Position numbers and translations under genes: made by a program
Shown: in pieces, positions 37,400 to 50,660 of the stretch
How the letters are laid out: every line of letters starts with the position of its first letter
How positions within the stretch are numbered: the first letter of the stretch is position 1
The notes under the pieces: generated by a model
The model's input: only the letters and a program-made list of their open reading frames with translations
What the model was told of the DNA's origin: nothing
Database searches by the model: none
Assembly: GCA_031308135.1 (NCBI GenBank)
Contig: JAHLJT010008756.1
Span: 69,496,172 to 69,560,171, forward strand
DNA length: 64,000 nucleotides
Source of the DNA: Acheta domesticus
Lineage: Eukaryota > Arthropoda > Insecta > Orthoptera > Gryllidae
Direction: 5' to 3'

Positions 37400-38280
37400 A
37401 TATTTCCGTCTTATTCTGACTATTCTCCTCCCGTCTATCCTGTTCCAAGTATTCCACTCAGCTAACTCCTCTCCAAATCTTCTCGCGCCACCCTTTCGTA
37501 CTTTTGCGTGGCGTACACCGCCCTACTAACTCTCGCACTTGGGCTTATTCTTTTCTGTCTCACTACGAGCTCTCCGCAACATTCCATTCTCATTCCATCC
37601 TGTTTCACTCGTAGCAGGGCACAGGATGGAATCGTACCATCTCTCAGTTACCCGATATGTTCCTACGTCTCAGGCCGTACCCGCTCCGTTTCTACTCCAT
37701 TCCTTGGAGCCCTGCCCGACTTGCCACATTTTTCTTCTCCGTGTTTTCCTGCGCCCGTCTCACTCTGATGTAATCCGTTCCATCCCGTCCCCGTATCCGT
37801 ATCCCCCGCGTCCCATCCATCTGTTGTATCACTCCGGTCCCCCTCTCTACAACCCGTCCCACTCATCCCCATCATTTTGTCAGGAATTGCTTCCCGTCTC
37901 ACTCTGAAGAGGTCCGTTTGACTCGTCAAAACTCCGAACCCACTCTACCCCGATCCGCTCTCCCTAATATACCCTACAGATCACCCTTCCCTGCCCGTCA
38001 CGCCCCTACCCGCTCCTCCGCGGCCCGTCCCGACCAGCCTCTCTCCACCGCCTCGCTCCCGTTCCTCTCGGGACCACCCTGCCCCATCAAACCCAGTCCC
38101 GTCTCATTTCCTCCCGTCCCGTCTCATCTTGTCTCGTCCCGTTTTCGTCTCGTCTCATCCCGTCTCGTCTCATCCCGTCTCGTCTCATCCCCTTTCGTCT
38201 CATCCCCTCTCGTCTCATCCCCTCCCGTCTCATCCCCTCTCGTCTCATCCCCTCTCGTCTCGTTCGTCGAATTCCATCCC
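37400..38280. repeat. C/T-rich block with a 15-bp tandem array
   Basis: A long pyrimidine-rich stretch ends in tandem CGTCTCATCCCCTCT units (15 bp, about 38150-38265). The Ser/His/Pro-rich frame on one strand and Asp/Glu/Arg-rich frame on the other are read-throughs. Confidence 0.85.
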
Positions 38281-38710
38281 AATACATCCAACTGCGGCCT
38301 GCCTCGCCCAGTCCAGCCCAGCCCCGCACCGTCCCGTCCCACTCCACGCCGCCCCGCCCGCCGGCGGCGGCCAACGAGATCGTTTCGCTTTCGCAGATAG
38401 ACGCGCGCGCCGCCGCGAGCGCGCACGGCCTGGACTTGCGCGATATTCGGGCGATGGAGCCGCTTTCCTGGCCTCGATCCGACCCCGCCCGGCGCGGTCC
38501 CTGCCCCTCGCCCCACCCACTCCACGCTACTCCCCTCCCCTCCACAGCCGCCGGCCGACAACCGGCTTATCGCGAGGAATTATTTCGATCGGACCTGCCT
38601 TCCGCAAGCGGCGTTTCTCCAGGCGGGCGTTGCGGTGGGCGCGGCGGCGATCGCACGCCTACGTCACGCGTCGGTCAGCTGACGCACGCGCACTGGAAAT
38701 TTCTCCCACG
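38281..38710. other. GC-rich CpG-dense island
   Basis: CpG-dense sequence follows the pyrimidine array directly. No credible protein is seen. Confidence 0.6.
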
Positions 38711-38895
38711 CGGGGTAAACTGACACTCTGCTCGTCTCATTGCTAAAACTAATGAATTCTTAAATTTGAGTGATTGTATCAATTAGTAAATTACTGTTTA
38801 ATCAAGTATGTATCACTGCGGGATTTAGTGATACATCAATTGTATTGATTATATGAATAATGAATAACTGTTATATGTCTTAGTAAACTAGTTGA

Positions 38896-38951
38896 CTATT
38901 ATTATTATTATTATTATTATTATCATCATCATCATCATCATCATCATCATC
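38896..38951. repeat. (ATT)n(ATC)n compound microsatellite
   Basis: ATT triplets switch to ATC triplets near 38933. Confidence 0.95.
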
Positions 38952-41589
38952 TCCGTCTTTACCACGAGCTGCCCATCTCTCTAAAACATCTTCCAGTTAT
39001 GGTGAAAATAATGATACTGTCTATAATTAATGGTCGTGTACTTAAAATTGCTGAATTTCCCTCACCACATGAAATCTGAATAACACTGTTTTTACTTTTA
39101 GTGCTTCACCACAAATATATTTACGACAAATGAAATTATGGAAAACGTTTCAAGCTTTCTGACTCCGGACTAATTATTTTATTGGATGGTCAATTACAGA
39201 TTTTAAATCCGAGTATATATTTAATTGCGTTGCGTTTATTGGATAATTTTGATGTGTCAGATATTGTTTGGTTTTATTGTTTAAACTCTCTGAGTGTTAC
39301 GCTTATTATCAACGAAAACCAATGTTCTTCTGATCTAAGAATTGGTTCATATTGTTGCACAAATAAACTGTTTACACATTAATTGTAATATACATTTCCA
39401 GGAAGTCATGAGTCACTTTTATCCTGCACCTTTGCTGAGTCCTTATGACTCATTCGTTAAGAGATACAGATTACCGGAGCATTTCAATAAATCACGATGA
39501 TCTCTGGCACGATCGTATGTACACCGCTACATTAATCTTTTGCTTCTTCCCACGAGAAAATCGAGTCTGGAGCAATACCTGTCATCCACTGAGACGAATA
39601 CTCCGTCTGGAGGATGAATGCATGAATTCATTTGCAAACTGCAAGTTCGCTACCCATCATGCCTGAATACCTTACAACAGCTTGGTTGGCTCATAGCGTA
39701 CCGCAGAACCACTCCACAAATATGCCCCTTATACGTGAAGAACTTGTGACGAGAAGGAATGCTTAGTAAATTATTCCATTAACGACGGCCCAGTTCTAAC
39801 TTACATTTAATATGAATTGGGATTTCATCAGTTGTGGGTGGTTAAACAAGTGTAAAATAAGGTAAAATTAAGTGCTTTAAAGGAATATTTCCTTGGGTTC
39901 AATTTTACAAAGGATGAAGTTGATCAGTAATGATTGATTTAAATCAGTTCATTGATTTGTTGGCAAATATGCTCGCTATCACTTTCGAATCACTTATATT
40001 ATTTGAATTAAGAAATATAACTCCAAATGTACAGGTATGGAAACGACAATTAATAAAACGTAACAAAAGTTCTTAAATGACATTTAAAATAAAGGAGAAA
40101 TCGTGGCCAAATCGTACCACATCAGAGATCTACTAGTATTGTCACTTCACAACTATGCTCACCTCTTAAAAGCCAACACGGAGAAATCGAGTCCGCGCAA
40201 AGGTCTAGAAAAGTATAGTAAGGTCACTGAGCATCTTACAGAAAATTCATCTCGTTTTACTCACAAAGCATGTTTTGACGAGCGCCAAGTACATTCTGAT
40301 GTTATTTTCTTCTAAATGCTCTTAGTTGTATGGGTTTCTCTCGGGAAGAGAAGGGGACTTGAAGAAATAATTTCAAACTCGGTGCTTATGCGACATAAGA
40401 AAATGTCAAGGAAGTCATTTTACAAAAAGATCCTTAATTTTTTGTTTACCAGCCGTTACAGGTCCATATAATGTACCTCTCGAAAGACAGATCCGCTGTT
40501 AGAGGAGAAACTACTAACTCTGTGGTCCATCAAAGTGCTTCTATCACGGTAGCAAGAACTGCTGAAGTACTCCTGAGAATTTAGCGGACTCTTATTTTTA
40601 CGAAATTGTCTGTAGACTGCACTATGCTAAAACCTGCTTGAAACTAAAGAAAATAAACTTTTTCTTCGATATTTATTAAAAAATTAAGAAAATTATTCAT
40701 TGAATATTATTCTTGAATTTGTTGGTTTTATTTTTTAACTGAGCTATGTAAATCTATATTTCTTTTCCTGCTCAAAGTGATTTCTCCAACTTTATTCAGT
40801 AACTTCAAATATTGCGTTGGAAATATTTAGTGAAATTTCAACGTATGCAAAGAAACGCTTTGATTGACATTGAACCGTGCGAATATAGGATGGAAAAGTT
40901 ATTCCAAGCGAAAGCTGTGACGGAGTTTCAAAGGCTTTCAGTCCACAAGTATGTAATTTCAGTGATCATTGCCACACAAATATGTCCCGAGCCTTCGATT
41001 CGAGGTTCCGCCCAAGTCCTTATATTTTTCGTTTCCTTCGTCATCCTTCCACAGTATTTTAAAATAAGGATATCAAGGCACTTATTCTCAAACGTATGGC
41101 ACTTTTCACGTATCTACTAAATCCTTTTAGTATCCAATTGCTGGACTTATCACTTCGTCATCTTTTCATTTTGGTTAGTCATTGAGCTGATTTCCAAACT
41201 TTACCAGTAATATATTTCAATATTCTTCGGTAGAGTGCAATCTCTGGTAAGGTTACAAGTTGTCCATAGACGCTATTGACTCTTTAAGTTTATCGAAGTA
41301 GATCCAGACGTTTTCTCAAGTGAAAGCTGAGATATGACACGTCATCGCAAAACTATATTAAACTGACCGATTTTGACACGAAATCTGACCGGTAACATGA
41401 TCTTTATTTTGTTTCATTTCTGACAGATAAAATGTTGATAACTTCAATATTTTACGGGTCGAATTCACTTTTACTCATATTTTTTATTGCATTGCTCAAA
41501 AATGATTCTTTTAAAAATATTCCGAATGTCAAATTTTCTTCCAGTCCATTGTTGTCTGAATTGTATTATAATAATATTTATTGCTGTAA
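38952..41589. other. AT-rich non-coding stretch
   Basis: No gene, RNA or repeat is recognised. The longest frame (40812-41120) has no domain. Confidence 0.55.
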
Positions 41590-41601
41590 ATAATAATAAT
41601 A

Positions 41602-41640
<39 letters not shown>

Positions 41641-41642
41641 AA
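41590..41642. repeat. (AAT)n/(ATT)n microsatellite, self-complementary
   Basis: An AAT run meets an ATT run at about 41603, so the array can fold on itself. Confidence 0.9.
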
Positions 41643-43299
41643 TATTTAGGAATCGTACGATCACAGAAGTTCAAAGATTTGTCTGATAAGGGAACATTTG
41701 CAGATTATAATTACAAGAAATATTCGATTTATCCCGCCTCTAATACTGATCCTAGTCGTGGCGGCAGTTGAAAGTGCTGTCGTTTTTTCAGCGTCGCCAA
41801 CTATACACACGACGCTCGTCCTCGCATACTTGAAGACACTCCCCCGATCGGCAACCACCCTTTCGACACCAACTCACACGGGTGATTGATTCGTGATCCT
41901 GCCCTTGATATTTTCCTTCCTGTCGGCAACCTTTCGCCACGATTTGGATTGTAAATGACTTTCCAACAGGCATTCTTAGAGTCCTGAGTCCTTCTTAGCA
42001 TTACATGATTGGTTCATCACCTCGCGCGTACCTTGCGTCTCAGTCAGTCGAAGACTGCCGGGAGCGGCCAGTGCGGAGGAGACTGTCGCGAGACGCTCGT
42101 CGAGCGAGCGAGAGTGTGTCGACAGAGAGGTGGGCTGCCAAGAGCGCTCGTCACATATTCTGTGCAAATCGCGAATGCTCCGTGACTCACCGAAACCCGC
42201 ATTTGAAATTGTAACTACGCAGCGCAAGGTCGGGCGCCCGTCCACGGGTACGGCGTATGTGAAGCCAAAGACGGTCGCGGTGTGCAGGATTTGCAAACCA
42301 ATGAGATTTCTTAATCCTGATCTTTTGAGATCTATGTATACGGCGTTGGCTACCAAAAGAGCGTTTTTTTTTGTCTCGCTGGCAACTCACAACGAAGGCG
42401 TGATCTGGGTGTAGCCTGGGAAATAGGTGCATTAAGTTGTGTTTATTTCTTGGGGTCTTCCGCCCTTGTGCAAATTCTGCATCTAGCCTTGAGTATTTCC
42501 TTGGATCTATTTATGTTGTGGAAGTAAAAACTGCAATTTAGTTTTAGAATCATATTAAAAACTCATCATCTAATATCTAGCTTATAATAATTAGGTTGTG
42601 GTCGTGTGGATATTTGGAAGTAGCTGCTTGTGTCTGTTAGTAATTCTTCTCCTTTTTTTCTATTGCGTTAGATTTGACAGGAGAGCGTTTACTTATCTAT
42701 GAGACTGAAAAACAGCCAATTTGTTTTTCAATGAAAGTAGAAATAAAGAAAATAGAAATTAAATTAAATAAGAAAAACTGTAAGAGAATTATTTACAATA
42801 AGCGAAAATATTTCCAGAACTATAATTATATGAAATATAGAAACAAATGTGCTATTCTGTCGGCTTTTTAATAAAGATATTTTATACTTTTATGCAATTT
42901 ATTTATTTACATCATAAGTCAATTATTACTCTAAGTTCACCAGCCCCTTCACCAGCACTTTCACAAAATTCATGTCCTACATCATACCCTACACCATCTC
43001 TTCTTCCTCCTCTATAACCATCTCCCTATCGCTTTCTTTACCGACGTTGAATCAAAGCCGCCCCAGTCACCAACTAGCACCCCCACAATGTGTTTCTTGG
43101 CTGGAGCGGAACTCCCCTGGGAGAGATACATGGAGGTGGAAAACCCTACAGGCAAAGTGTACGTCGGCGCCGGATATGAAGCGGAAAACATCACTCTTAA
43201 TATTACTTACATTACACTCACGGGACAAATATCCAACGTAACTAATGCCCCTGAAATTAATAAAGTCTCATTACACACCAATCTTCCACCACTGTCTGT
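41643..43299. other. Non-coding stretch
   Basis: Moderately GC-rich from about 41990 to 42260, otherwise AT-rich. The open frames carry no recognisable domain. Confidence 0.5.
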
Positions 43300-43615
43300 C
43301 ACTGCCATACCTCTATCACTTACGCCTACCATCCCTGTCCCCTTTCATTGCTATCGTTGCCGTCACTACGCGACTTTCACCGCCGTCAACTCATAGCTAT
43401 CACCACAGACATCTCACTGCTATCAGTACCGTCACCTTATTGCTATCATCGCTGTCACTTCACTGTTCTCACCACCGTAACCTCGCCACTACACCACCGT
43501 CACAGCAGTGCTGTCACCACCGTCACCTCACCGCTATCACCTCCGTCTCGTTATCGCCACCGCCACTTCATCATCGCTGCCACCACCGCCTACACCCAGC
43601 CGCATCGAGAGTCCC
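43300..43615. repeat. CACC/GTCACC low-complexity block
   Basis: Degenerate TCACCGCTATCACC-type repeats occur, similar in texture to 26990-27480. Confidence 0.7.
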
Positions 43616-43847
43616 CAGATACAGAGAGTAGCGTAACCATCGCTATTTAATATCCTCCCACCCGATAGCCCCATCAAACAGAATTCAGAAATTGAACAGA
43701 AATTATCACAATTGGTGAAGTAATAGAGATTTTTAAGAATATTGGTTTGAGATAGATTCATGGTTCTCAACACCCAGACTACCACACATTTCCAATTTTC
43801 CTGACAACCGGATATAAAATGGCGGGATCGGTGGAACAATGGAATGC

Positions 43848-44094
43848 GCCACGATTTCTCTAACTTTGCCCTCCAGGCCACTCAAGGCCCATCTTCGCGA
43901 TGGAATACCACACATTTCGTGTCTTTCTCGGTCTTGCCGGTAGAAGTCGCATGATTGCAAGCACTGCTTGATACGGTCGCGATCATGCGAAATCTAGCGG
44001 AAAGACTGAGAAAGATGTGAAATACCGTCACATATTCCATCGCGAAGATGGGATTTCAGTGGAATTGAGGGACAAATTAGGAAATTCGTAGTGT
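43848..44094 (-). mobile_element. Foldback MITE, copy B (opposite orientation to copy A)
   Basis: The reverse complement matches copy A, including the asymmetric centre CAAGCACTGCTTGATACGGT. Its two arms match outward to about 58 bp beyond CCATCGCGAAGATGGG. The right terminal repeat merges into the 59-bp tandem array. Confidence 0.85.
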
Positions 44095-44753
44095 AAGGAC
44101 TGGCGATGGGAGTTCAGTGGAATTGAGGGACAAAATTAGGAAATTCGTAGTGTAAGGACTGGAGATGGGATTTCAGTGGAATTGTGGGACAAAATTAGGA
44201 AATTCGTAGTGTAAGGACTGGAGATGGGATTTCAGTGGAATTGAGGGACAAAATTAGGAAATTCGTAGTGTAAGGACTGGAGATGGGATTTCAGCGGAAT
44301 TGATGGACAAAATTAGGAAATTCGTAGTGTAAGGACTGGAGATGGGATTTCAGTGGAATTGAGGTACAAAATTAGGAAATTCGTAGTGTAAGGACTGGAG
44401 ATGGGATTTCAGTGGAATTGAGGTACAAAATTAGGAAATTCGTAGTGTAAGGACTGAAGATGGGATTTCAGTGGAATTGAGGGACAAAATTAGGAAATTC
44501 GTAGTGTAAGGACTGAAGATGGGATTTCAGTGGAATTGAGGAACAAAATTAGGAAATTCGTAGTGTAAGGACTGGAGATGGGATTTCAGTGGAATTGAGG
44601 GACAAAATTAGGAAATTCGTAGTGTAAGGACTGGAGATGGGATTTCAGTGGAATTGAGGGACAAAATTAGGAAATTCGTAGTGTAAGGACTGGAGATGGG
44701 ATTTCAGTGGAATTGAGGGACAAAATTAGGAAATTCGTAGTGTAGGGACTCTA
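44047..44753. repeat. 12-unit, 59-bp tandem array derived from the MITE terminal repeat
   Basis: GATGGG starts units at 44047, 44105, 44164, 44223, 44282, 44341, 44400, 44459, 44518, 44577, 44636 and 44695. The first unit is 58 bp and the others 59 bp. About 45 bp of each unit equals the outer terminal inverted repeat of MITE copy B; the rest is AGGACTGGA-type junction. Shared variants in neighbours (GAGGTAC in units 6-7, CTGAAGATG before units 8 and 9) indicate local duplication. Confidence 0.95.
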
Positions 44754-44754
44754 G

Positions 44755-44960
44755 CCGCGTCCGCCCCGCCCCGCCGCGCCGCCGCGCCGCCGCCCTCGCC
44801 GCTTTCGCAGGCAAAGCCCGGCGCGGCGCCTTGGCGGGTGTGCGACGTCGTGAGTCCGCGGGCGGTCGCGAGTCCCTGATGGATGGCGGGGCGTCGAGCT
44901 AATAAGTCAAGACGCGTCTATCGCTTTCCCGCGCGCTGACGTCCCACAGACGGCGCTCAC
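44755..44960. other. GC-rich CpG-dense island
   Basis: CCGCGCCGCCGCGCCGCCGC-type sequence abuts the end of the 59-bp array. Confidence 0.65.
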
Positions 44961-47900
44961 TCCGAACGGGGACGATGCTCTTCTTTATTGTTTTTTTTCC
45001 TTTGTGGCGTGGCTGAGTGCGAACGAATGCGATGTCGTTTGTCGAGCAGATGTCGCACGCGTCGTTTGATATGGAAGAAATGGAGGGTGTTATAATTCCG
45101 TTCAATTATGCCTTATTTTACGTGGCGAGACTCAAGCCAAAACAACACATAATTGTGTTTTTTATTCTTAGTGTATCTTAGAATCTCTTTCAAGCCTTTT
45201 ACTTTAACCCTACTTCGATAAAGTATTTAAATATTCAAATGAAGCACATGGAAATAATTGCTCTTTCTAAAGTGTGAGAATTCAAGTCAGTAAGAAAATT
45301 ATCGAAGCATCCTCTTGCTTTAATTAGATGTCGTGTTAATATGATTGTTCTGGAAGTAATTTTGCTGTAATTAATAATCGTTAAATTCCATAATTATATG
45401 TACATGTCTGTTTCCCTCACCATTCAAAATTCTTTAGAGAAATTTTAATTAATTTCGAACATGAAATGTTGTAGATTTAATAATAATTTTTTTGGTTTTC
45501 AAAATATTTTCTTACTCTCTTGCAATATTTAGTTTTGAAATATTTCCTCAACTTCATCTCTAATCGAATATACAAAATTAACTTTTTTAGCGAAGGTTTT
45601 GAAAATCAGAATATTCGAAAGTCATATAAATAAGAACGATCAACTCTAATGCCATAAAATGAATAACAACGATGTAATAATAATTATATATTTTTTGTAG
45701 CCAAGCTTACGATTTTGGAGCCTTCCCTTCCGACTATTTATAAAATTTTAAACGTGTTCTAGACAATTCTGTTACAATTTTGTGAAGGACACGAACGGGT
45801 GAAATTTTGGCTCGACGTAATTAAAGACTTTATTAATCGAGTTCCTATGGAAAATAACAACTTGGCAGATATTCAAGCACAAGGTAATTTAGTGTATAGA
45901 AACTATACCTACTGATTGCCTCCAAGCTGAAGATAATTTTCAAAAATCAGACCGTGTCTATCATAAAAAAATGTTGAAACAAATCGTGGTCAGTACCTCG
46001 TCGGTAGATTGTTTCTTTCAAAGGAATGATTTTGCCCCAGGTTTTAAAATTCTCCGTGTTTGACATTCTCTTTCTTTTTACGGTTGAAGTTTACGTTAGT
46101 ACTCTCACACGAAAACGCTATAAAAAGCATTTTGAACGCTCAGAGCAAGGGCACTCAAGGCAGAGTGCCAAATGGGGAGTCTGAATGGTTCTGCCTAAGC
46201 ACTCTTCTGGTATTCCAAGAATTTACGATCGCCTCCTAAACCATTATGCGAAGTACCGCGAGTTACTGAGCAACCACACGAACGGCTACAAGAGATTAGC
46301 GGAATTCATTGTGTAATGTCGAGCTTTCGCAGTGCGACTTTCAGCTCCGGAACACATGTTCCTAATTTGCTTACGGTTGCTAACAGTAAATCTTGGTTTG
46401 TAAAACAAACACTAAAACTGTTTCCAAATTGTCGGAGGTTGGACGTGGTTTTTGCCAGATAAGACTTCTATAATGGAAAAGTACAAAAAATCGTGTAAAT
46501 TTAATGGGACCGGCGAGAATCGGATAACCGAATACTCAAGTTCAATAATTTTCTAAATTATCTGCGTTTGTGTTTTGATTTCACATTAGCAAAGTAGGTT
46601 GAGATCGAAATACCATCAAATACATAGAAACAAAACAGAAAAAAATAATTATTTTTGTAGAGCATACATACACATGATGCTGTATTAATAATAAAGTAGT
46701 GTACTTAATTTGTACTATTATTCATATTAATTAGAGAGAGAAATTATAATAATGTGAGACTATAAAACATGTAGTAAGATTAACACGACTACGATTTTTG
46801 TCTCCCCAAATACAGTACAGTGCAGTTCAGAGTACGTAACTCAGTAGTGTAAATGTCAGGTAAAACACTGCCTTGCTTGCGCAATAGGCATCAATGAGAA
46901 GATAGCTAGACAAATTTGAAAATCGCGGGATTCATGCGTATGTTAAGCGGTATGACAAGTGGTTGTGATATACACGTATATTGTTTTGAATTGTAGCCGT
47001 AGCATAAATACATTTTAATTTAAGTTGTTGTAACGAATAATACGACCCATATGCTGAATTTCAACGTGCATTTCTTCTTTTCGCTGTAATGTGTAACTTT
47101 AGCTAACAATTTCATTGGCTGAATCCGTTTTCTCTTCTCCAAAAATAAGCAATTCTTGTTTCTACATCATACTTCACCGGTTGTAATTGTTTATCCGCGA
47201 GTAACCGCATCATTCTTACGTGAGCGAAGAAGAGCCTTTCGCAGACTTTTCCGCGACGAAGGAGGTGGAGGAGATGCACGAGAAGGAGGATGATAGAGGG
47301 ATGCGAACATTTCGTGCCTCATTTCCTCTTCTCCTACTTCCGCTCCCGCAAGTAGATACGAGTAGTTGCCTCTAGCATGCATTCGCTCGCTGCATCCAGC
47401 AACTCTTGTTTGACGCTGCTGACCACAGTACCTTTGCTACTTTTATAATTTCCAAAGTATTTTCGTTCGTTATATTCCGTTTATTTAAAACTGAAGCACG
47501 ATGAAATGAATGGTTTTAGGGCAGTGAAAGATAAGCCACACCTAACCACAGCTATTCGTAAATGGTAACATCTCGATTTTGGTCCGTGTGAGACTCATCT
47601 TGTACTACCCCCAAACTGTTCATAAATATTTCAAGACATATTAGTAAAAAGATAAGTCCACACTTTCGCAAAAGCGGAATACTAACATCAACGAGTACCG
47701 GGAGGCTTGCTGTGGCTCGTGTGGCTCATCTTCTTACTGCTCCAAGCGCTTCAAAATAAAATATTTTGAAAAGAAATGAAATGAATAATTCAAAGAACAA
47801 TCGCAATTACTGAAATTTGTTATCAACCTACAATTTTGTTAGCAAGTTAGTTTTGCAGTATTATATTTATTGCGGTTTATATACACGTTACGTATCCAAA

Positions 47901-48879
47901 TACACGTACGTATTTTCTGATTTTCATTGCCTGACACATCGTTTTCTTGTTGAGTAGTGTGATTTAACAATTTGAATAATTAGTGTTTGCGGCGTTCGCA
48001 CACATACGGTACATTCTAACGCACTCCTCTTTATTGGAATTATCACTTTTCGATATCCTCTGTAGAAGGCTGTGGATTAAAACTAAATGGAATTTACAAG
48101 AAAGATGTGGAACTCAGGAAGAGAACATATGTTGGTACAAAATCGCGCCCTTAAAGAGTTGTTCGCGAGACATTAGATACTAAAATCTCTTAGATAATGA
48201 AAAGAACAATGAGGCTTTTCCTAAAAGGATGCACACAGCCTCAAGGAATGAAAATGCTTGTTTACGATTTGAGCTGGAAAGCTTTTACGTAAGTTAAACG
48301 ATTTAAAACGTTGTCCGACCACTTCAGCCATTCACCAGAAAAAAAAAAACAGTACTCGCGGAACATCAGAATTAGAAATCTCTTCTTATAATTGGACATT
48401 CTTGGTTTATCTCTCTCTTCTCGTGCAATTTAAAACATGTCAATCTCTACAGTAAAATTCTGACAGTGAGTATAAGATACATTTCAAAATTTCTCTTCAA
48501 TCGATTCATTACATTCCTTACTTTCATTATTCTACTTTCAATGTCCGTTAAGCTTCAGAGAGCGAAAACGCCATACGCAGGAAGAACACATCGTTAGAAA
48601 TATGATCTAAATATGAGGATTTGATAACGCGTATAAAGCTACCAAGTTTTTAACGTCTTACACATAGATCAGGTCATTTCTCATACCATAAATTATTCTT
48701 AAATTCTCTATAAATTATTCTTTGTAAGTATTGATACATCATATTGAATTACATGAAAAGTATTCCCATGCACGTGTATTTATATCGGTTAATAATTATT
48801 GATCGATAAAATACGGGATATATTTGAACGAACGTGACTCGTTGCGGTGTATGGGTTTCGGATTCATCGCGTAGCCGAC
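44961..48879. other. AT-rich non-coding stretch
   Basis: Nearly 4 kb in which I see no gene, RNA or clear repeat. Confidence 0.55.
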
Positions 48880-49150
48880 ACATGCACACGCGGACGCGCA
48901 ACTGCCATTCCTCCCGCGGCGCCGTCACCTCGGCGACCTGCGGCGTCCGTGACAATTCGGGCCGGTGTCCAAGCCGTGAGGCAACGCCACGGAGCTCCGC
49001 GGGGCCGTCGTGCGCGGCGTTACATCACAGGCCACCGCCGCGCCGCGCCGCGCCGCGCCGCGCCGCGCAGACCGTCCCACATTCACCGCGCGCCTCTTCG
49101 CCTTCCCCAGCGCAGCCAACCCTTCCCCGCCGACCTCCCGTCCTGCCGTT
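48880..49150. other. GC-rich island with (CCGCG)n
   Basis: CpG-dense sequence has a pentamer run CCGCGCCGCGCCGCG at about 49036-49066. Confidence 0.7.
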
Positions 49151-49530
49151 CTCCCGCCCCGTTATCCTGTCGTCCTCCTCACATTCTTCTTCTCTGTCGT
49201 CCCGCCATTCTCCTGCCCTGCCGTTCTCCAGCCCTGCCATTTTTAGACCTGCCTTTTTTCTTGCTCTGCCATCCTCCGTCTTTCCGCCTTTCCTTCCAGT
49301 TCTCCATCCTATCCCGCCCTTCTGTCCTGTTCTCCCGTCCTGCCATCCTGCCGTCCTGCCGTTCTGCCGTCCTGCCGTCCTGCCGTCCTGCCGTGCTGCC
49401 GTCCTGCCGTCCTGCCGTCCTGCCGTCCTGCCGTCCTGCCGTCCTGCCGTCCTGCCGTCCTGCCATCCTGCCGTCCTGCCGTCCTGCCGTCCTGCCGTCC
49501 TACCACCCTGCCACCCTGCCACCATTGTCA
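49151..49530. repeat. 8-bp tandem array (GTCCTGCC)n
   Basis: The core at about 49338-49500 holds roughly twenty near-perfect GTCCTGCC units; degenerate units extend both ways. Repeated-tripeptide frames on both strands (Pro/Cys or Gly/Arg/Gln) are artefacts, because the 8-bp period cycles through all frames. Confidence 0.9.
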
Positions 49531-50042
49531 CGGTGCCACCCTGCTAACCTTGCGCCCAACCGTTCTGCTATTCACGCGCCTGCCCGTTTTTCTGTTAGTA
49601 TACCGTTTTCTTGTTATTTCGTCTTCCAATCCACGTTAACTGCAGTCATTTACATGTAGTGATCAAGATATAAGAGACAAAAAAGTCTCCGTATTTCGTT
49701 GACTCTCATCGTCTACGTAAAGCCATTCATAGCGCAAAATTTTCATTTTTTAGAATTCTTATTCTTTCTGAATTCTCTGTAAAACAATTTATTTCTACTT
49801 CCCTCTTAATCTACGTTTCCATTCTCTGCTTCCTCTCTCTAATCATTAGATTTATTAATGTATGTTCATTGATATGTGTATAAGGTATGATGAATTGATG
49901 ATCTAATCATCAGTATGTTAGCATTTTCTTTGCAAAAGACCTCCAAAGTATTTCTACGAACGCTTCGTTAGCATCATTACGTGCTCCTGAGGATGAACGG
50001 GCGGAGGAGGCGAGCGTGCCGGAAAGTAAGCGAGCTTGCGGG
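49531..50042. other. Non-coding stretch
   Basis: AT-rich, with a short GC-rich rise from 49990. Nothing else is seen. Confidence 0.5.
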
Positions 50043-50050
50043 GGAGCGTG

Positions 50051-50444
50051 CGTACTCTCTGAATCTTAATCAGTGAAATTGTCGCTGATTGAATCAGTGA
50101 GAGACGAAGTCACTGATATCTTCAGTCGAAATGTGTAGTTTCGCTGACAATCAGCGAATATGCGAACCTTTTCGTAATGACCGCCAGCATTTCACTGGAT
50201 CGTCAGTGATAAAAGTGCCGCGCCACCTTCGTTCACTGATAGATCAGTGGTTCACGTGCTGCTGTTTTCACCGATTTCACAGATTCAAACTGAAGTTTCA
50301 CTGATTCAAAAAGTGGATCCGATTTTCACTGATTTGTTCATTTCAATTCACTGATTGTCAGTGGCAAGGTTATAACTGACACCGTCAGTGAATAGTCATT
50401 GTCAATCAGTTGTTTTTCACTGATTCAGACTGAGAGAGTACTGT
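50051..50444. mobile_element. Foldback element with multiple TCACTGAT octamers, hAT-like in form
   Basis: The left end GTACTCTCTGAATCTTAATC (50052) is the inverse of the right end (50415-50441): both read GTACTCTCT, then TCT, then AATCAGTGAAA. GGAGCGT flanks both sides (50043-50049 and 50445-50451; GGAGCGTG versus GGAGCGTA), compatible with an 8-bp target duplication. Inside, TCACTGAT or ATCAGTGA occurs at least eight times in both orientations, plus TCAGTGA and CTGATTG variants. There is no coding capacity. Family assignment is inference. Confidence 0.75.
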
Positions 50445-50660
50445 GGAGCGTACCGCATTCCGAGCGCGGTGGCGGCGGCGGCGGCGGCGGGCCGCCTCTC
50501 CAAATACGCGCTGCCTCGCTGCGGCGGCTCGGGGTTAGCCAGTTGCGACGGCTGCAGCGGCGCCACCTCTAATGGCCATGCGGGCCCCTCCCCCTCGCAC
50601 ACGCGCGCAGGAATGACGGCAGGCGGGCGGCGGCCGGGGGCCAGAGGTTGGAAGACGCAG
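50445..50660. other. GC-rich CpG-dense island
   Basis: CpG-dense sequence has a GGCGGCGGCGGCGG run at about 50468-50490. The foldback element sits at its edge. Confidence 0.6.

Noticed and set aside
42005..42414. Overlapping frames with a GRPSTGTAYVKPKT-type peptide and two CxxC-like Cys
   Set aside because: No family pattern is completed; both strands are open, so probably chance.
44047..44753. CRISPR-like regularity
   Set aside because: Units are contiguous without unique spacers, and the organism is an animal; it is a tandem array.
49025..49659. Repetitive-peptide frames up to 270 codons
   Set aside because: The 8-bp array keeps all three frames open; no start context or domain.
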